Source: Betaproteobacteria bacterium UBA931
GTDB taxonomy: Bacteria > Pseudomonadota > Gammaproteobacteria > Burkholderiales > Casimicrobiaceae
Length of the DNA: 11,644 nucleotides
Assembly (NCBI GenBank): GCA_002293615.1
Contig: DBDN01000090.1
Location: forward strand, 6,236 to 17,879
Direction: 5' to 3'
Positions within the stretch are counted from its first letter, which is position 1. Each line of letters opens with the position of its first letter. The notes beneath the pieces are model-generated. The model ran no database searches, had not been told where the DNA came from, and saw only the letters and a program-made list of their open reading frames with translations. The translations under genes and the position numbers were made by a program. Shown here piece by piece: positions 7,066 to 11,644 of this stretch.

Positions 7066-7094
7066 TTGACGTATTACGTGAAAGGTAATACTAT
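7066..7094 (+). promoter_or_regulatory. higBA promoter and HigA-type operator
   Basis: TTGACG (7066-7071), a 17-base spacer and TACTAT (7089-7094) form the promoter eight bases before the higB ATG. GTATTAC (7071-7077) and GTAATAC (7085-7091) are a perfect 7-base inverted repeat with a 7-base spacer, filling the region between the boxes. Toxin-antitoxin operons of this family are repressed by the antitoxin at such sites, so HigA is the likely ligand (inference). Confidence 0.72.
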
Positions 7095-7101
7095 TCAACC
7101 T

Positions 7102-7380
7102 ATGATCCGCTCGTTCCAATGCAAAGACACTCAGGCGCTGTTTGAAGGCCAAAGCCCCAAGCGGTTTCGTGCCATTCAGGCAGTCGCCGAACGCAAACTG
7201 GCACAGCTTGACGCGGCGCAAACGCTGGACTTCCTGCGCTCTCCGCCGGGTAACCGGCTGGAAAAGCTCTCCGGAGATCGCGCCGGACAGTGGAGCATTC
7301 GCATTAACGAGCAATGGCGTGTGTGCTTTGTCTGGACAGATCAAGGCCCTGCCTATGTTGAGATTGTCGATTATCACTGA
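7102..7380 (+). CDS. higB: HigB toxin, RelE/ParE superfamily mRNA interferase
   Basis: It encodes 92 residues, the standard HigB length. The fold pattern is plain: an N-terminal strand MIRSFQC, two helices (SPKRFRAIQAVAERKLAQLDAA), then LEKLSGDRAGQWSIRINEQWRVCFVW and the ending VEIVDYH. HigB toxins cut mRNA at the ribosome and are neutralised by the partner HigA. The toxin-first order is the hallmark of higBA. The ATG at 7102 is chosen over an in-frame TTG at 7066, which coincides with the -35 box and would add residues not found in the family. The pair sits just downstream of int in the same direction and may stabilise the island. Confidence 0.93.
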   Translation: MIRSFQCKDTQALFEGQSPKRFRAIQAVAERKLAQLDAAQTLDFLRSPPGNRLEKLSGDRAGQWSIRINEQWRVCFVWTDQGPAYVEIVDYH

Positions 7381-7392
7381 GGAGTTATGACT

Positions 7393-7707
7393 ATGACCAA
7401 ACCGATCAACCGCAAGCCGATCAACCGTATGCGCGCCGTGCATCCGGGCGAAGTTTTGCGCGAAGATTTTCTTGTGCCGCTCGGCATGAGCGTGAACGCA
7501 CTGGCGCTTGCTTTGTCCGTGCCGGCGACGCGCTTGCACGAAATCGTGAAAGAGCGCCGCGCCATCAGCGCGGATACTGCCGAGCGTCTGGCGCATTATT
7601 TTGGCGGCGACGCGGCTTCGTGGCTTGCGTTGCAGGCCAGCTATGACCTGAAAACCCTGCCGACCCGTGCCGAAATTGAGAGACGTGTCCAGCCGCGTGC
7701 GGCGTGA
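7393..7707 (+). CDS. higA: HigA antitoxin, XRE-family helix-turn-helix
   Basis: It encodes 104 residues. The core HPGEVLREDFLVPLGMSV is the HigA signature, followed by an XRE helix-turn-helix (NALALALSVPATRLHEIV, then RRAISADTAERLAHYFG) and the usual WLALQASYDL. It binds HigB and represses the operon. Two ATGs compete: the one at 7387 is only two bases from the GAGGAG ribosome site (7379-7384), while 7393 has the better eight-base spacing and is chosen. The ribosome site overlaps the higB stop, so translation is coupled. The N-terminus holds a five-residue tandem repeat, PINRK-PINRM, from CCGATCAACCG at 7402 and 7417. Confidence 0.93.
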   Translation: MTKPINRKPINRMRAVHPGEVLREDFLVPLGMSVNALALALSVPATRLHEIVKERRAISADTAERLAHYFGGDAASWLALQASYDLKTLPTRAEIERRVQPRAA

Positions 7708-7798
7708 ATTGAGCATTTGATTTGGCATCATTCTTCTTGCCAGATAAGAGATGTTTCAGATCGACTCAACATTTGGCTTCAGCTAAAACCAACGGGCT

Positions 7799-8020
7799 TT
7801 ATGCGGCCTTGCTGTTATCGCGGATACGTTGCTGTTGTTCGTTCCAGGCTCTGATCTCACCGGCAATCCAGACAGAGCACCGCATACCAATACGAAGCGG
7901 CTTCGGGAAATCACCGGCAGCTATCTTTCGGTAAATAGTCGATCGACGCATGCCTGTAAGTTGCTCAACATCGGGCAATCGTAGGCGGACTTCATCGGGA
8001 TTGATTTTTTCAATATTCAT
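7799..8020 (-). CDS. AlpA-family phage regulator (MerR-like helix-turn-helix)
   Basis: A protein of 73 residues with one DNA-binding domain: RLPDVEQLTGMRRSTIYRKI, then AAGDFPKPLRIGMRCSVW and IAGEIRAWNEQQQ. This is the AlpA pattern known from phage P4-type elements, where such proteins act as transcriptional regulators or excision factors for the neighbouring integrase. Its position near a P4-type integrase fits that role (inference). The ATG at 8020 has AGGT six bases upstream. An in-frame TTG at 8038 is less likely. The start overlaps a small upstream ORF (8010-8066). The gene is the last of the minus-strand cluster, convergent with higA across 91 bases in which I see no clear terminator. 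Confidence 0.88.
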   Translation of the reverse strand: MNIEKINPDEVRLRLPDVEQLTGMRRSTIYRKIAAGDFPKPLRIGMRCSVWIAGEIRAWNEQQQRIRDNSKAA

Positions 8021-8066
8021 AATCAGACCTGTGTACAAATTTATTTCGAATTTGTTTTACATCCAT
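8010..8066 (-). CDS. Possible 18-residue leader ORF overlapping the alpA start
   Basis: ATG at 8066 is preceded at six bases by AAAGGA (8073-8078). It encodes MDVKQIRNKFVHRSDYEY and stops at 8010, 11 bases inside alpA in another frame. Its ribosome site is better than that of alpA. It could couple alpA translation to upstream genes or attenuate it. No homologue is recognised, and the peptide may not be functional. Confidence 0.35.
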   Translation of the reverse strand: MDVKQIRNKFVHRSDYEY

Positions 8067-8088
8067 GATATTTCCTTTCATATTAAAG

Positions 8089-8409
8089 TCACGATGATTT
8101 TACTTGGGTAAATTTTCCACAGTGCTGACATTTTGTGCGCTGTTTTTTTTCAAGCTTTTCTAATAGCAAGTTTGTATCTTTTTTCAGTATTTCGAGCTTG
8201 CTTTCTTCTCGGCTTAACATGGCCAACACCCATATAGGGTTTAATTTGACACCGCAGTGTTTGCACACGACCTCCGCCAAAGCTTCATCAACAATAATAT
8301 GCTTATGCTTACAATTTTTCCGTCTAAATCTGCTTTGTATTTCAGTGATAGATATAGTGTCGTTCTCTTTTTTATCCGCCATCATATTTCCAGAAACATT
8401 ATTGTCCAC
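8089..8409 (-). CDS. Small zinc-ribbon phage protein of unknown function
   Basis: A 106-residue hypothetical protein with two cysteine clusters. Cys33 with His35/His37 plus Cys49-x2-Cys52 (KHCGVKLNPIWVLAML) looks like a zinc ribbon. Cys94-x2-Cys97 (CQHCGKF) lies near the end. Between them, residues 65-91 are charged and helical (REESKLEILKKDTNLLLEKLEKK), possibly a coiled coil. I recognise the CKHCG-x-KLNPIWVLA block from uncharacterised prophage proteins but know no function. A GTG start at 8409 is preferred because AAGGGA (8418-8423) lies eight bases upstream. The ATGs at 8385 and 8382 are alternatives with only a weak GGA. The gene is AT-rich compared with the core genes. Confidence 0.8.
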   Translation of the reverse strand: MDNNVSGNMMADKKENDTISITEIQSRFRRKNCKHKHIIVDEALAEVVCKHCGVKLNPIWVLAMLSREESKLEILKKDTNLLLEKLEKKQRTKCQHCGKFTQVKSS

Positions 8410-8426
8410 TACAAAATTCCCTTATA

Positions 8427-8471
8427 TCATTTTCGGCAATCTCCGAAGTGGCAGCGGTTAAGCCAGTTCAT
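8427..8471 (-). CDS. 14-codon mini-ORF linking the PAPS-like and zinc-ribbon genes
   Basis: The PAPS-like stop is part of ATGA, which opens a 14-codon frame (MNWLNRCHFGDCRK) ending just before the zinc-ribbon ribosome site. The overlap pattern copies those of the real neighbours, and the peptide has two cysteines. It may be a decayed gene or a re-initiation bridge. Chance cannot be excluded at this length. Confidence 0.2.
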   Translation of the reverse strand: MNWLNRCHFGDCRK

Positions 8472-9220
8472 GCTGCGATATCCTGTTCCGCAAGTTCGCA
8501 AAATACGCCACACTGGACTTCCGGTTCATCCGAATAACATCCTGTGCCGATTGGCAATTCATCCAAAAAAATTCTTTTGCTATTTTCCCGAGTGAGACGG
8601 CAACCGATCTGTCTTGATACTGTCGCTATTCTTAAAAACTGCTCCGGGAAATCTTTTCTGATTTTGTTCCAGTATCCAGCACCCGACGCTTTCACGCAGC
8701 CGATGCAGTTGTTGTGCTTGTATCCAAGTTTGTACATTGCGGGTAATTCAATCCCAGCGCGTTTGATCATTGCAAGACAGTCCGAATGCTGTAATGAGTG
8801 TTCAATAAGCGGTGTTGATGCGCTGATATTGTTTGCGTCGAGAAAACGATTCCACCGATCAACTTCGTTTGCTGTATAACCGAAAACGTGGTTGTCTTTG
8901 GCAGTGGAATACTTTTCTCGTATCTCTTTTTTTAATAATCTTGTGCATGGAGCGCCGCCGATGCCGGAAATATAGCCACGCCGTTTAAAAACCTCAAGAA
9001 TCGATCCGTCGTATTTTTCATTGATTAAATTAATGATCGGTATGCCGAACCATTTTTCACAGTCTTTGGCGAACCGATCATTGTCTTGATGCTCTTCACG
9101 GACAATGCAGCGCACAACGACGATCTGATTTTTTAAATCAGCATTCTCGACGATGGCGAGTTTTGTTGCTACTGCGCTCGCCGCGCCGCAAGAAAACCAG
9201 CAGACAATTCTTTTTTTCAT
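8468..9220 (-). CDS. PAPS-reductase-like ATP-pyrophosphatase (phage type)
   Basis: 250 residues of the phosphoadenosine-phosphosulfate reductase superfamily, whose members activate substrates with ATP or reduce adenylyl sulfates. The PP-loop is at VCWFSCGAASAVATK: the usual SGG-x-DS is changed to SCGAAS (10-15). GAPCTRLLKKE (89-99) and FGYTANEVDR match the phage subgroup. NNCIGCVK (171-177) and C-terminal Cys228, Cys237 and Cys241 (QCGVFCE) could hold an Fe-S cluster or zinc. This subgroup resembles DndC-type proteins more than sulfate-assimilation enzymes, so a nucleic-acid modification role is possible but unproven. ATG 9220 has AAGGAG seven bases upstream and overlaps the preceding stop (ATGA). 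The track-length extension to 9256 lies inside the previous gene and is rejected. Confidence 0.87.
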   Translation of the reverse strand: MKKRIVCWFSCGAASAVATKLAIVENADLKNQIVVVRCIVREEHQDNDRFAKDCEKWFGIPIINLINEKYDGSILEVFKRRGYISGIGGAPCTRLLKKEIREKYSTAKDNHVFGYTANEVDRWNRFLDANNISASTPLIEHSLQHSDCLAMIKRAGIELPAMYKLGYKHNNCIGCVKASGAGYWNKIRKDFPEQFLRIATVSRQIGCRLTRENSKRIFLDELPIGTGCYSDEPEVQCGVFCELAEQDIAA

Positions 9221-9459
9221 GGCGTAACTCCTTCGGGCAAATTGACATAGCACCAATATTTAATATTCTTGTAATTTTCAAGTAGATACGCTTCAGACTT
9301 TCCTAAGCTCTTCCACCAGTTTTTGCCATTATGTCGCATCAAGCACCAGATACCTGGCGACAGATAGAGCTTCTCTCCGTGTTCACCCATATCTTGAGAG
9401 ACCAAAAGTACAGGTCTTTCATATTCTGGTAGCGATGTATCAATTTCAATCCAGTTCAT
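9217..9459 (-). CDS. DUF551-like small phage protein
   Basis: 80 residues with the DUF551 outline: it opens MNWIEIDTSLPEYERPVLLV and ends in an aromatic WCYVNLPEG. Such proteins are common in phages and their function is unknown. It has no membrane segment or cysteine cluster. GGAGG lies eight bases before the ATG, inside the end of the DUF5131 gene, which it overlaps by 14 bases. Its stop overlaps the PAPS-like start (ATGA). The position between these two genes argues for co-expression with them. Confidence 0.72.
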   Translation of the reverse strand: MNWIEIDTSLPEYERPVLLVSQDMGEHGEKLYLSPGIWCLMRHNGKNWWKSLGKSEAYLLENYKNIKYWCYVNLPEGVTP

Positions 9460-10492
9460 TGCTTAAACCTCCAGGAGAAGCATCGTGTATCACGCCGTCG
9501 AGCGTGCGGCCTGTTTTTTTTCTCCCAAGTCGAACGGCACCAAAACAACCACCATCAATCAGAACAGCATTTTTTCCTAAAGACCTTTCTTGAAAATCGG
9601 CAATTCCTTCGATTGGATAGCAATAAAAATCATTTTCATATATTTTTGTGGGCACCCACTCGCCCCATTGCTTAAAGAAGAACGGCACACCAGCGCTTAC
9701 GCATTGATCGCGCAGGGAGCGAACCCAATCCGGGTGCACCGGTCTCGCGTTCTTTCCGGATTCGCCGCCTACGATTACCCAATCAATACGCCGCCAGTCT
9801 CCGCAATCTTGAACGCAAAAGCCGCCATCAAAATCGTGTGTTGGACAATATGGCTTATCAAGCCACTTACTAAGATCAATCTTGCTTAGCAACGGTTCAA
9901 TTGAAAGAAACCTTATTACGGCCGGAACTTCCAATAATTTTGGGATGTCCCGGTCAGCTTCTTCTTGGTTGCAGACAGTCGCTCCGATCCATACATTTGG
10001 CCATGGCCATGCAAGAGGTGAATCTGCTGGCAATGTTTTCTCAATCATCTTTGCTGCATTACCAATACGCTTAGTCAAGAGAAGCCAATCAAGGTATGGA
10101 GTCGATAACATCAGGTTGAACAAATCATAGCGCCATTCGTCGGGTACTTCGTTGTCGAAAACATCGGCGAGACTTGCACAAAATACACGTGGACGCCGTG
10201 GCTTGATGAAGCCTTGCGCAATAAGCTGGCCATCTGTTAAGTTCGGATAGGCGTCCTTGATAGTTTCCCATGCAGCAAACGTTGCGCACGCGCGTTTATT
10301 AAGCTTAATAGGCATACGCCAGTTGTTTTTGGACGTAAGGCGCCTCGGTTGACCTGCTCCCCATTTAACTTGGCCGCTGCGCTTCGCCCATTTCTCGGCA
10401 TAGCAGTTATCACATGCGGGCGATATTTTGGAGCAACCCACCCACGGGTTAAAAGTGGAATCGCACCATGAGATTGCTGTGTTTTCAGCCAT
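9446..10492 (-). CDS. Phage Gp37/Gp68 family protein (DUF5131)
   Basis: 348 residues with the full family outline. ISWCDSTFNPWVGCSKISPA is followed by Cys27-x2-Cys30 and YAE, giving a Cys20-x6-Cys27-x2-Cys30 cluster. Then come FCASLADVFD, WLLLTKR, WIGATVCNQEEADRDIP, RFLSIEPLL, DWVIVGGESG-x2-ARP and PFFFKQWGEW. A second Cys/His group (Cys216, His219, Cys226, Cys230) may bind zinc. The N-terminal cysteines suggest a metal or Fe-S centre of radical-SAM-like type (inference; the biochemical role is not known to me). The ATG at 10492 has AAGGA about ten bases upstream and matches the conserved MAENTAISW start. An ATG at 10513 would bury that ribosome site. The start overlaps the end of a methyltransferase fragment by eight bases. 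Confidence 0.92.
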   Translation of the reverse strand: MAENTAISWCDSTFNPWVGCSKISPACDNCYAEKWAKRSGQVKWGAGQPRRLTSKNNWRMPIKLNKRACATFAAWETIKDAYPNLTDGQLIAQGFIKPRRPRVFCASLADVFDNEVPDEWRYDLFNLMLSTPYLDWLLLTKRIGNAAKMIEKTLPADSPLAWPWPNVWIGATVCNQEEADRDIPKLLEVPAVIRFLSIEPLLSKIDLSKWLDKPYCPTHDFDGGFCVQDCGDWRRIDWVIVGGESGKNARPVHPDWVRSLRDQCVSAGVPFFFKQWGEWVPTKIYENDFYCYPIEGIADFQERSLGKNAVLIDGGCFGAVRLGRKKTGRTLDGVIHDASPGGLSNELD

Positions 10493-10609
10493 TATTGGCG
10501 TTCCTTTCATCATTAAAAATAGCTTCTACTTCGGCAATACGTTTTCCTATCCAGCGCATTACAGGTATAGCCATACTGTTGCCTATTGTTATGACATCAA
10601 CCTTGCTCT
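10485..10609 (-). pseudogene. Stranded C-terminus of a second C5-cytosine methyltransferase
   Basis: In the frame two bases off the intact methyltransferase, the strand reads SKVDVITIGNSMAIPVMRWI, then GKRIAEVEAIF, and stops at 10485. GNSMAIPVMRWIG is methyltransferase motif X of another phage subgroup, whose usual ending is this helix (WIG-x-RI). No start, PCQ or ENV motif lies upstream in this frame, so only the tail survives. An ATG at 10574 could give a 29-residue peptide that overlaps the DUF5131 start by eight bases. The 5' limit given is approximate. It suggests recombination between two methyltransferase genes, or decay of one. Confidence 0.6.
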
Positions 10610-11608
10610 CCGAGCAAGAAGCACAAATGCTGTTGCAGCTTGCAGCGGTACAACGCCATTTCCGATCGCGCGCAATTGATCTGCGCGGGATTCGTCCACC
10701 ACCACGGCCAGCCCATCAACCACGCCGCAAATGCCGGGTTCAGTCGCCGGCGCGAGGTGTGGATGTCGATCGATGATGTCGGGCCAGCGTGGGTCATTTT
10801 GTCCGGGCGCGAAAATGCCAAGACTTCCCGACCAAGCAATTTGTTCGTTGGCATGTTCTCCAATGTCGTTGCCCCGTCTTTGTGATCCCGCGCCGTTGGT
10901 GTTCCCCAGTAAGTAGCTTGATGTTCCAGCGCAACTTGACGCTTTCCGCTTGCCGTCTTTCCTTTTGCCAGCATCGTTTCTTTCGACATTGTCCGTCCGC
11001 CCGACGGGGTGGTCGGTGTCATCCATTGCGTCGCTGTTGTTCTCAAGTCGGTTATTCTGCCGCCGCGCAATCCCGGTCCGGTCGTTTCCGACGCCGTGAC
11101 GGTATGCCAAAATAAACAATCGCTCCCGTTTGTGCGCCGCGCCAACGTCTCCCGCTCCCAGCACTCCCCATTCAGCATCGAACCCGATCGAGGAAAGGTC
11201 GTACAGGCATGCGGCAAGCCCTCCGGTTGAAACAAGTCCGGGGACGTTCTCCAACCAGCAAAGCCAAGCATCCGTTTCGCGAATGATGCGGACGATGTCC
11301 GGCCATATCCATCGCTCGTCGGCCAGACCTTTGCGTTTGCCGGCGACACTGTGCGGCTGGCACGGGAAACCGGCAGTGATGCAATCCACTTTTCCGCACC
11401 ATTCCTTGCCCACGAAGGATGCAAGATCAGACCAGATAGGCGCTTCATCCAGCGCTCCGTCCGCCATGCGTGCAACAAGCGTAGCGGCCGCAAAGGCTTC
11501 CCTTTCGACGTAACAGACGGTTCGGTATGGTATGTCGAGAAATTCACATCCGGCCCGTAATCCTTCGTCCAGCATTCCGGTACCGGCACAAAGAGCCAAG
11601 CCATTCAC
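10589..11608 (-). CDS. C5-cytosine DNA methyltransferase, phage type
   Basis: It transfers a methyl group from S-adenosylmethionine to cytosine C5 in DNA. It has 339 residues. Motif I is LALCAGTGMLDEGLR (4-18, with M where the usual FAGxGG has the last G). Motif IV is GFPCQPHSVAG with catalytic Cys83. ENV is at 120-122, motif VIII is RERLFILA (161-168) and motif X is RAIGNGVVPLQAA (313-325). Residues ~170-265 form the hydrophilic target-recognition part with GNTNGAGSQ-like repeats. No endonuclease gene is beside it, so it may protect the element from host restriction rather than form a restriction pair. The GTG start at 11608 matches the family opening MNGLALCAG. GGAGG (11613-11617) is only four bases away. 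A second long frame overlaps it. Confidence 0.93.
   Translation of the reverse strand: MNGLALCAGTGMLDEGLRAGCEFLDIPYRTVCYVEREAFAAATLVARMADGALDEAPIWSDLASFVGKEWCGKVDCITAGFPCQPHSVAGKRKGLADERWIWPDIVRIIRETDAWLCWLENVPGLVSTGGLAACLYDLSSIGFDAEWGVLGAGDVGAAHKRERLFILAYRHGVGNDRTGIARRQNNRLENNSDAMDDTDHPVGRTDNVERNDAGKRKDGKRKASSCAGTSSYLLGNTNGAGSQRRGNDIGEHANEQIAWSGSLGIFAPGQNDPRWPDIIDRHPHLAPATEPGICGVVDGLAVVVDESRADQLRAIGNGVVPLQAATAFVLLARRARLMS
10597..11604 (-). CDS. Candidate overlapping gene in the +1 frame of the methyltransferase
   Basis: A 335-codon frame runs inside the methyltransferase gene on the same strand, without a stop. Its ATG (11604) is part of GTGAATG and lies eight bases after GGAGG, better spaced than the methyltransferase GTG. 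The product carries motifs I recognise from annotated phage proteins of unknown role: PVSRASRTVSP (78-88), FPRSGSMLNGE (137-147), WMTPTT (194-199), WGTPTARDHKDG (233-244) and LNPAFAAWLMGWPWWWT (288-304). Either both frames are translated, or the database family is itself a shadow of methyltransferase genes. Residues 1-75 show nothing familiar. It is low-complexity in places and arginine- and threonine-rich. Coding is unproven. Confidence 0.3.
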   Translation of the reverse strand: MAWLFVPVPECWTKDYGPDVNFSTYHTEPSVTSKGKPLRPLRLLHAWRTERWMKRLSGLILHPSWARNGAEKWIASLPVSRASRTVSPANAKVWPTSDGYGRTSSASFAKRMLGFAGWRTSPDLFQPEGLPHACTTFPRSGSMLNGECWERETLARRTNGSDCLFWHTVTASETTGPGLRGGRITDLRTTATQWMTPTTPSGGRTMSKETMLAKGKTASGKRQVALEHQATYWGTPTARDHKDGATTLENMPTNKLLGREVLAFSRPDKMTHAGPTSSIDIHTSRRRLNPAFAAWLMGWPWWWTNPAQINCARSEMALYRCKLQQHLCFLLGEQG

Positions 11609-11612
11609 GCTA

Positions 11613-11617
11613 CCTCC
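11613..11617 (-). promoter_or_regulatory. Shared ribosome binding site for methyltransferase and overlapping frame
   Basis: On the minus strand this is GGAGG, within AAGGGAGGT, a near-perfect anti-16S match. The GTG of the methyltransferase follows after four bases and the ATG of the second frame after eight. One ribosome site could therefore serve two starts, or select between them. Confidence 0.6.
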
Positions 11618-11644
11618 CTTTCTGTCAAATATTGTGCAAAAGTG

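Larger units (their letters stand above)
5654..11644. mobile_element. tRNA-Val-integrated prophage or satellite-type island (right end beyond window)
   Basis: The content after the tRNA is accessory. It comprises a P4-type integrase next to the att site, a toxin-antitoxin pair, an AlpA-like regulator, and phage-associated genes (DUF5131, DUF551, PAPS-reductase-like, C5 methyltransferase). Base composition also changes: much of 8040-9450 is visibly AT-rich compared with the core genes. No capsid, tail or replication gene lies in this portion, so prophage, satellite and integrative element remain open. Confidence 0.8.

Noticed and set aside
7066..7101. TTG start extending HigB by 12 residues
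   Set aside because: The TTG is the -35 box TTGACG, and the extension would encode the operator.
6838..7731. 297-codon antisense ORF across the int end and higBA
   Set aside because: It is the complement of three well-supported genes, shows no recognisable domain, and its ends ignore the clear promoter and ribosome sites of higBA.
7708..7798. Terminator between convergent higA and alpA
   Set aside because: Expected by layout, but the only hairpin seen (GGCA/TGCC) is four pairs long without a T-run.
10493..10513. Upstream ATG for the DUF5131 protein
   Set aside because: It would place the good AAGGA ribosome site inside the coding region and add residues before the conserved MAENTAISW opening.
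1..11644. CRISPR array, insertion sequence or rRNA
   Set aside because: No spaced direct repeats of CRISPR size, no transposase frame or terminal inverted repeats, and no rRNA-like sequence were seen.

Overview
The window joins two different kinds of DNA. Positions 1 to about 5653 look like core chromosome of a proteobacterium, probably a betaproteobacterium. The basis is a zipA-like gene, NAD-dependent ligA, galU of the proteobacterial type, and an OxyR that keeps both redox cysteines. The clade is an inference from gene order and protein style, not a demonstrated placement.

Core region: the 3' end of a polar amino acid ABC transporter ATPase (+ strand, cut by the window edge) converges on a minus-strand operon reading zipA-like, ligA, galU, oxyR. 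The last two junctions are 4-base ATGA stop/start overlaps, which suggests translational coupling. The set links septum assembly, DNA nick sealing, UDP-glucose synthesis and peroxide sensing. Divergent from zipA lies an intact tRNA-Val (anticodon GAC).

Island: everything right of the tRNA 3' end looks like a prophage or phage-satellite-type island that continues past the window. Its left end holds an array of 10-bp-phased CCCACG repeats interrupted by a strong hairpin terminator. Next come a P4-type tyrosine integrase (+) with its own promoter, then a higBA toxin-antitoxin pair (+) whose promoter contains a 7-7-7 inverted repeat. Facing these is a minus-strand phage-type cluster. In order of transcription it reads: C5-cytosine DNA methyltransferase, a stranded methyltransferase C-terminal fragment, Gp37/Gp68 (DUF5131) protein, DUF551-like protein, PAPS-reductase-like ATP pyrophosphatase, zinc-ribbon protein, AlpA-like regulator. 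Tight overlaps join most of the middle genes, so they are probably co-transcribed and may form a nucleic-acid modification or anti-restriction module.

The most unusual point is the methyltransferase gene. A second reading frame (+1) is open for 335 codons across nearly all of it, begins with an ATG better spaced from the shared Shine-Dalgarno than the methyltransferase GTG, and carries motifs (FPRSGSMLNG, W-x-TPT, LNPxF..WLMGWP) that I recognise from annotated phage proteins. Immediately after the methyltransferase stop, a third frame encodes another methyltransferase C-terminus (IGNSMAIPVMRWIG). Other notable points are a recent-looking 22-residue tandem duplication inside LigA, and a small leader ORF overlapping the alpA start.
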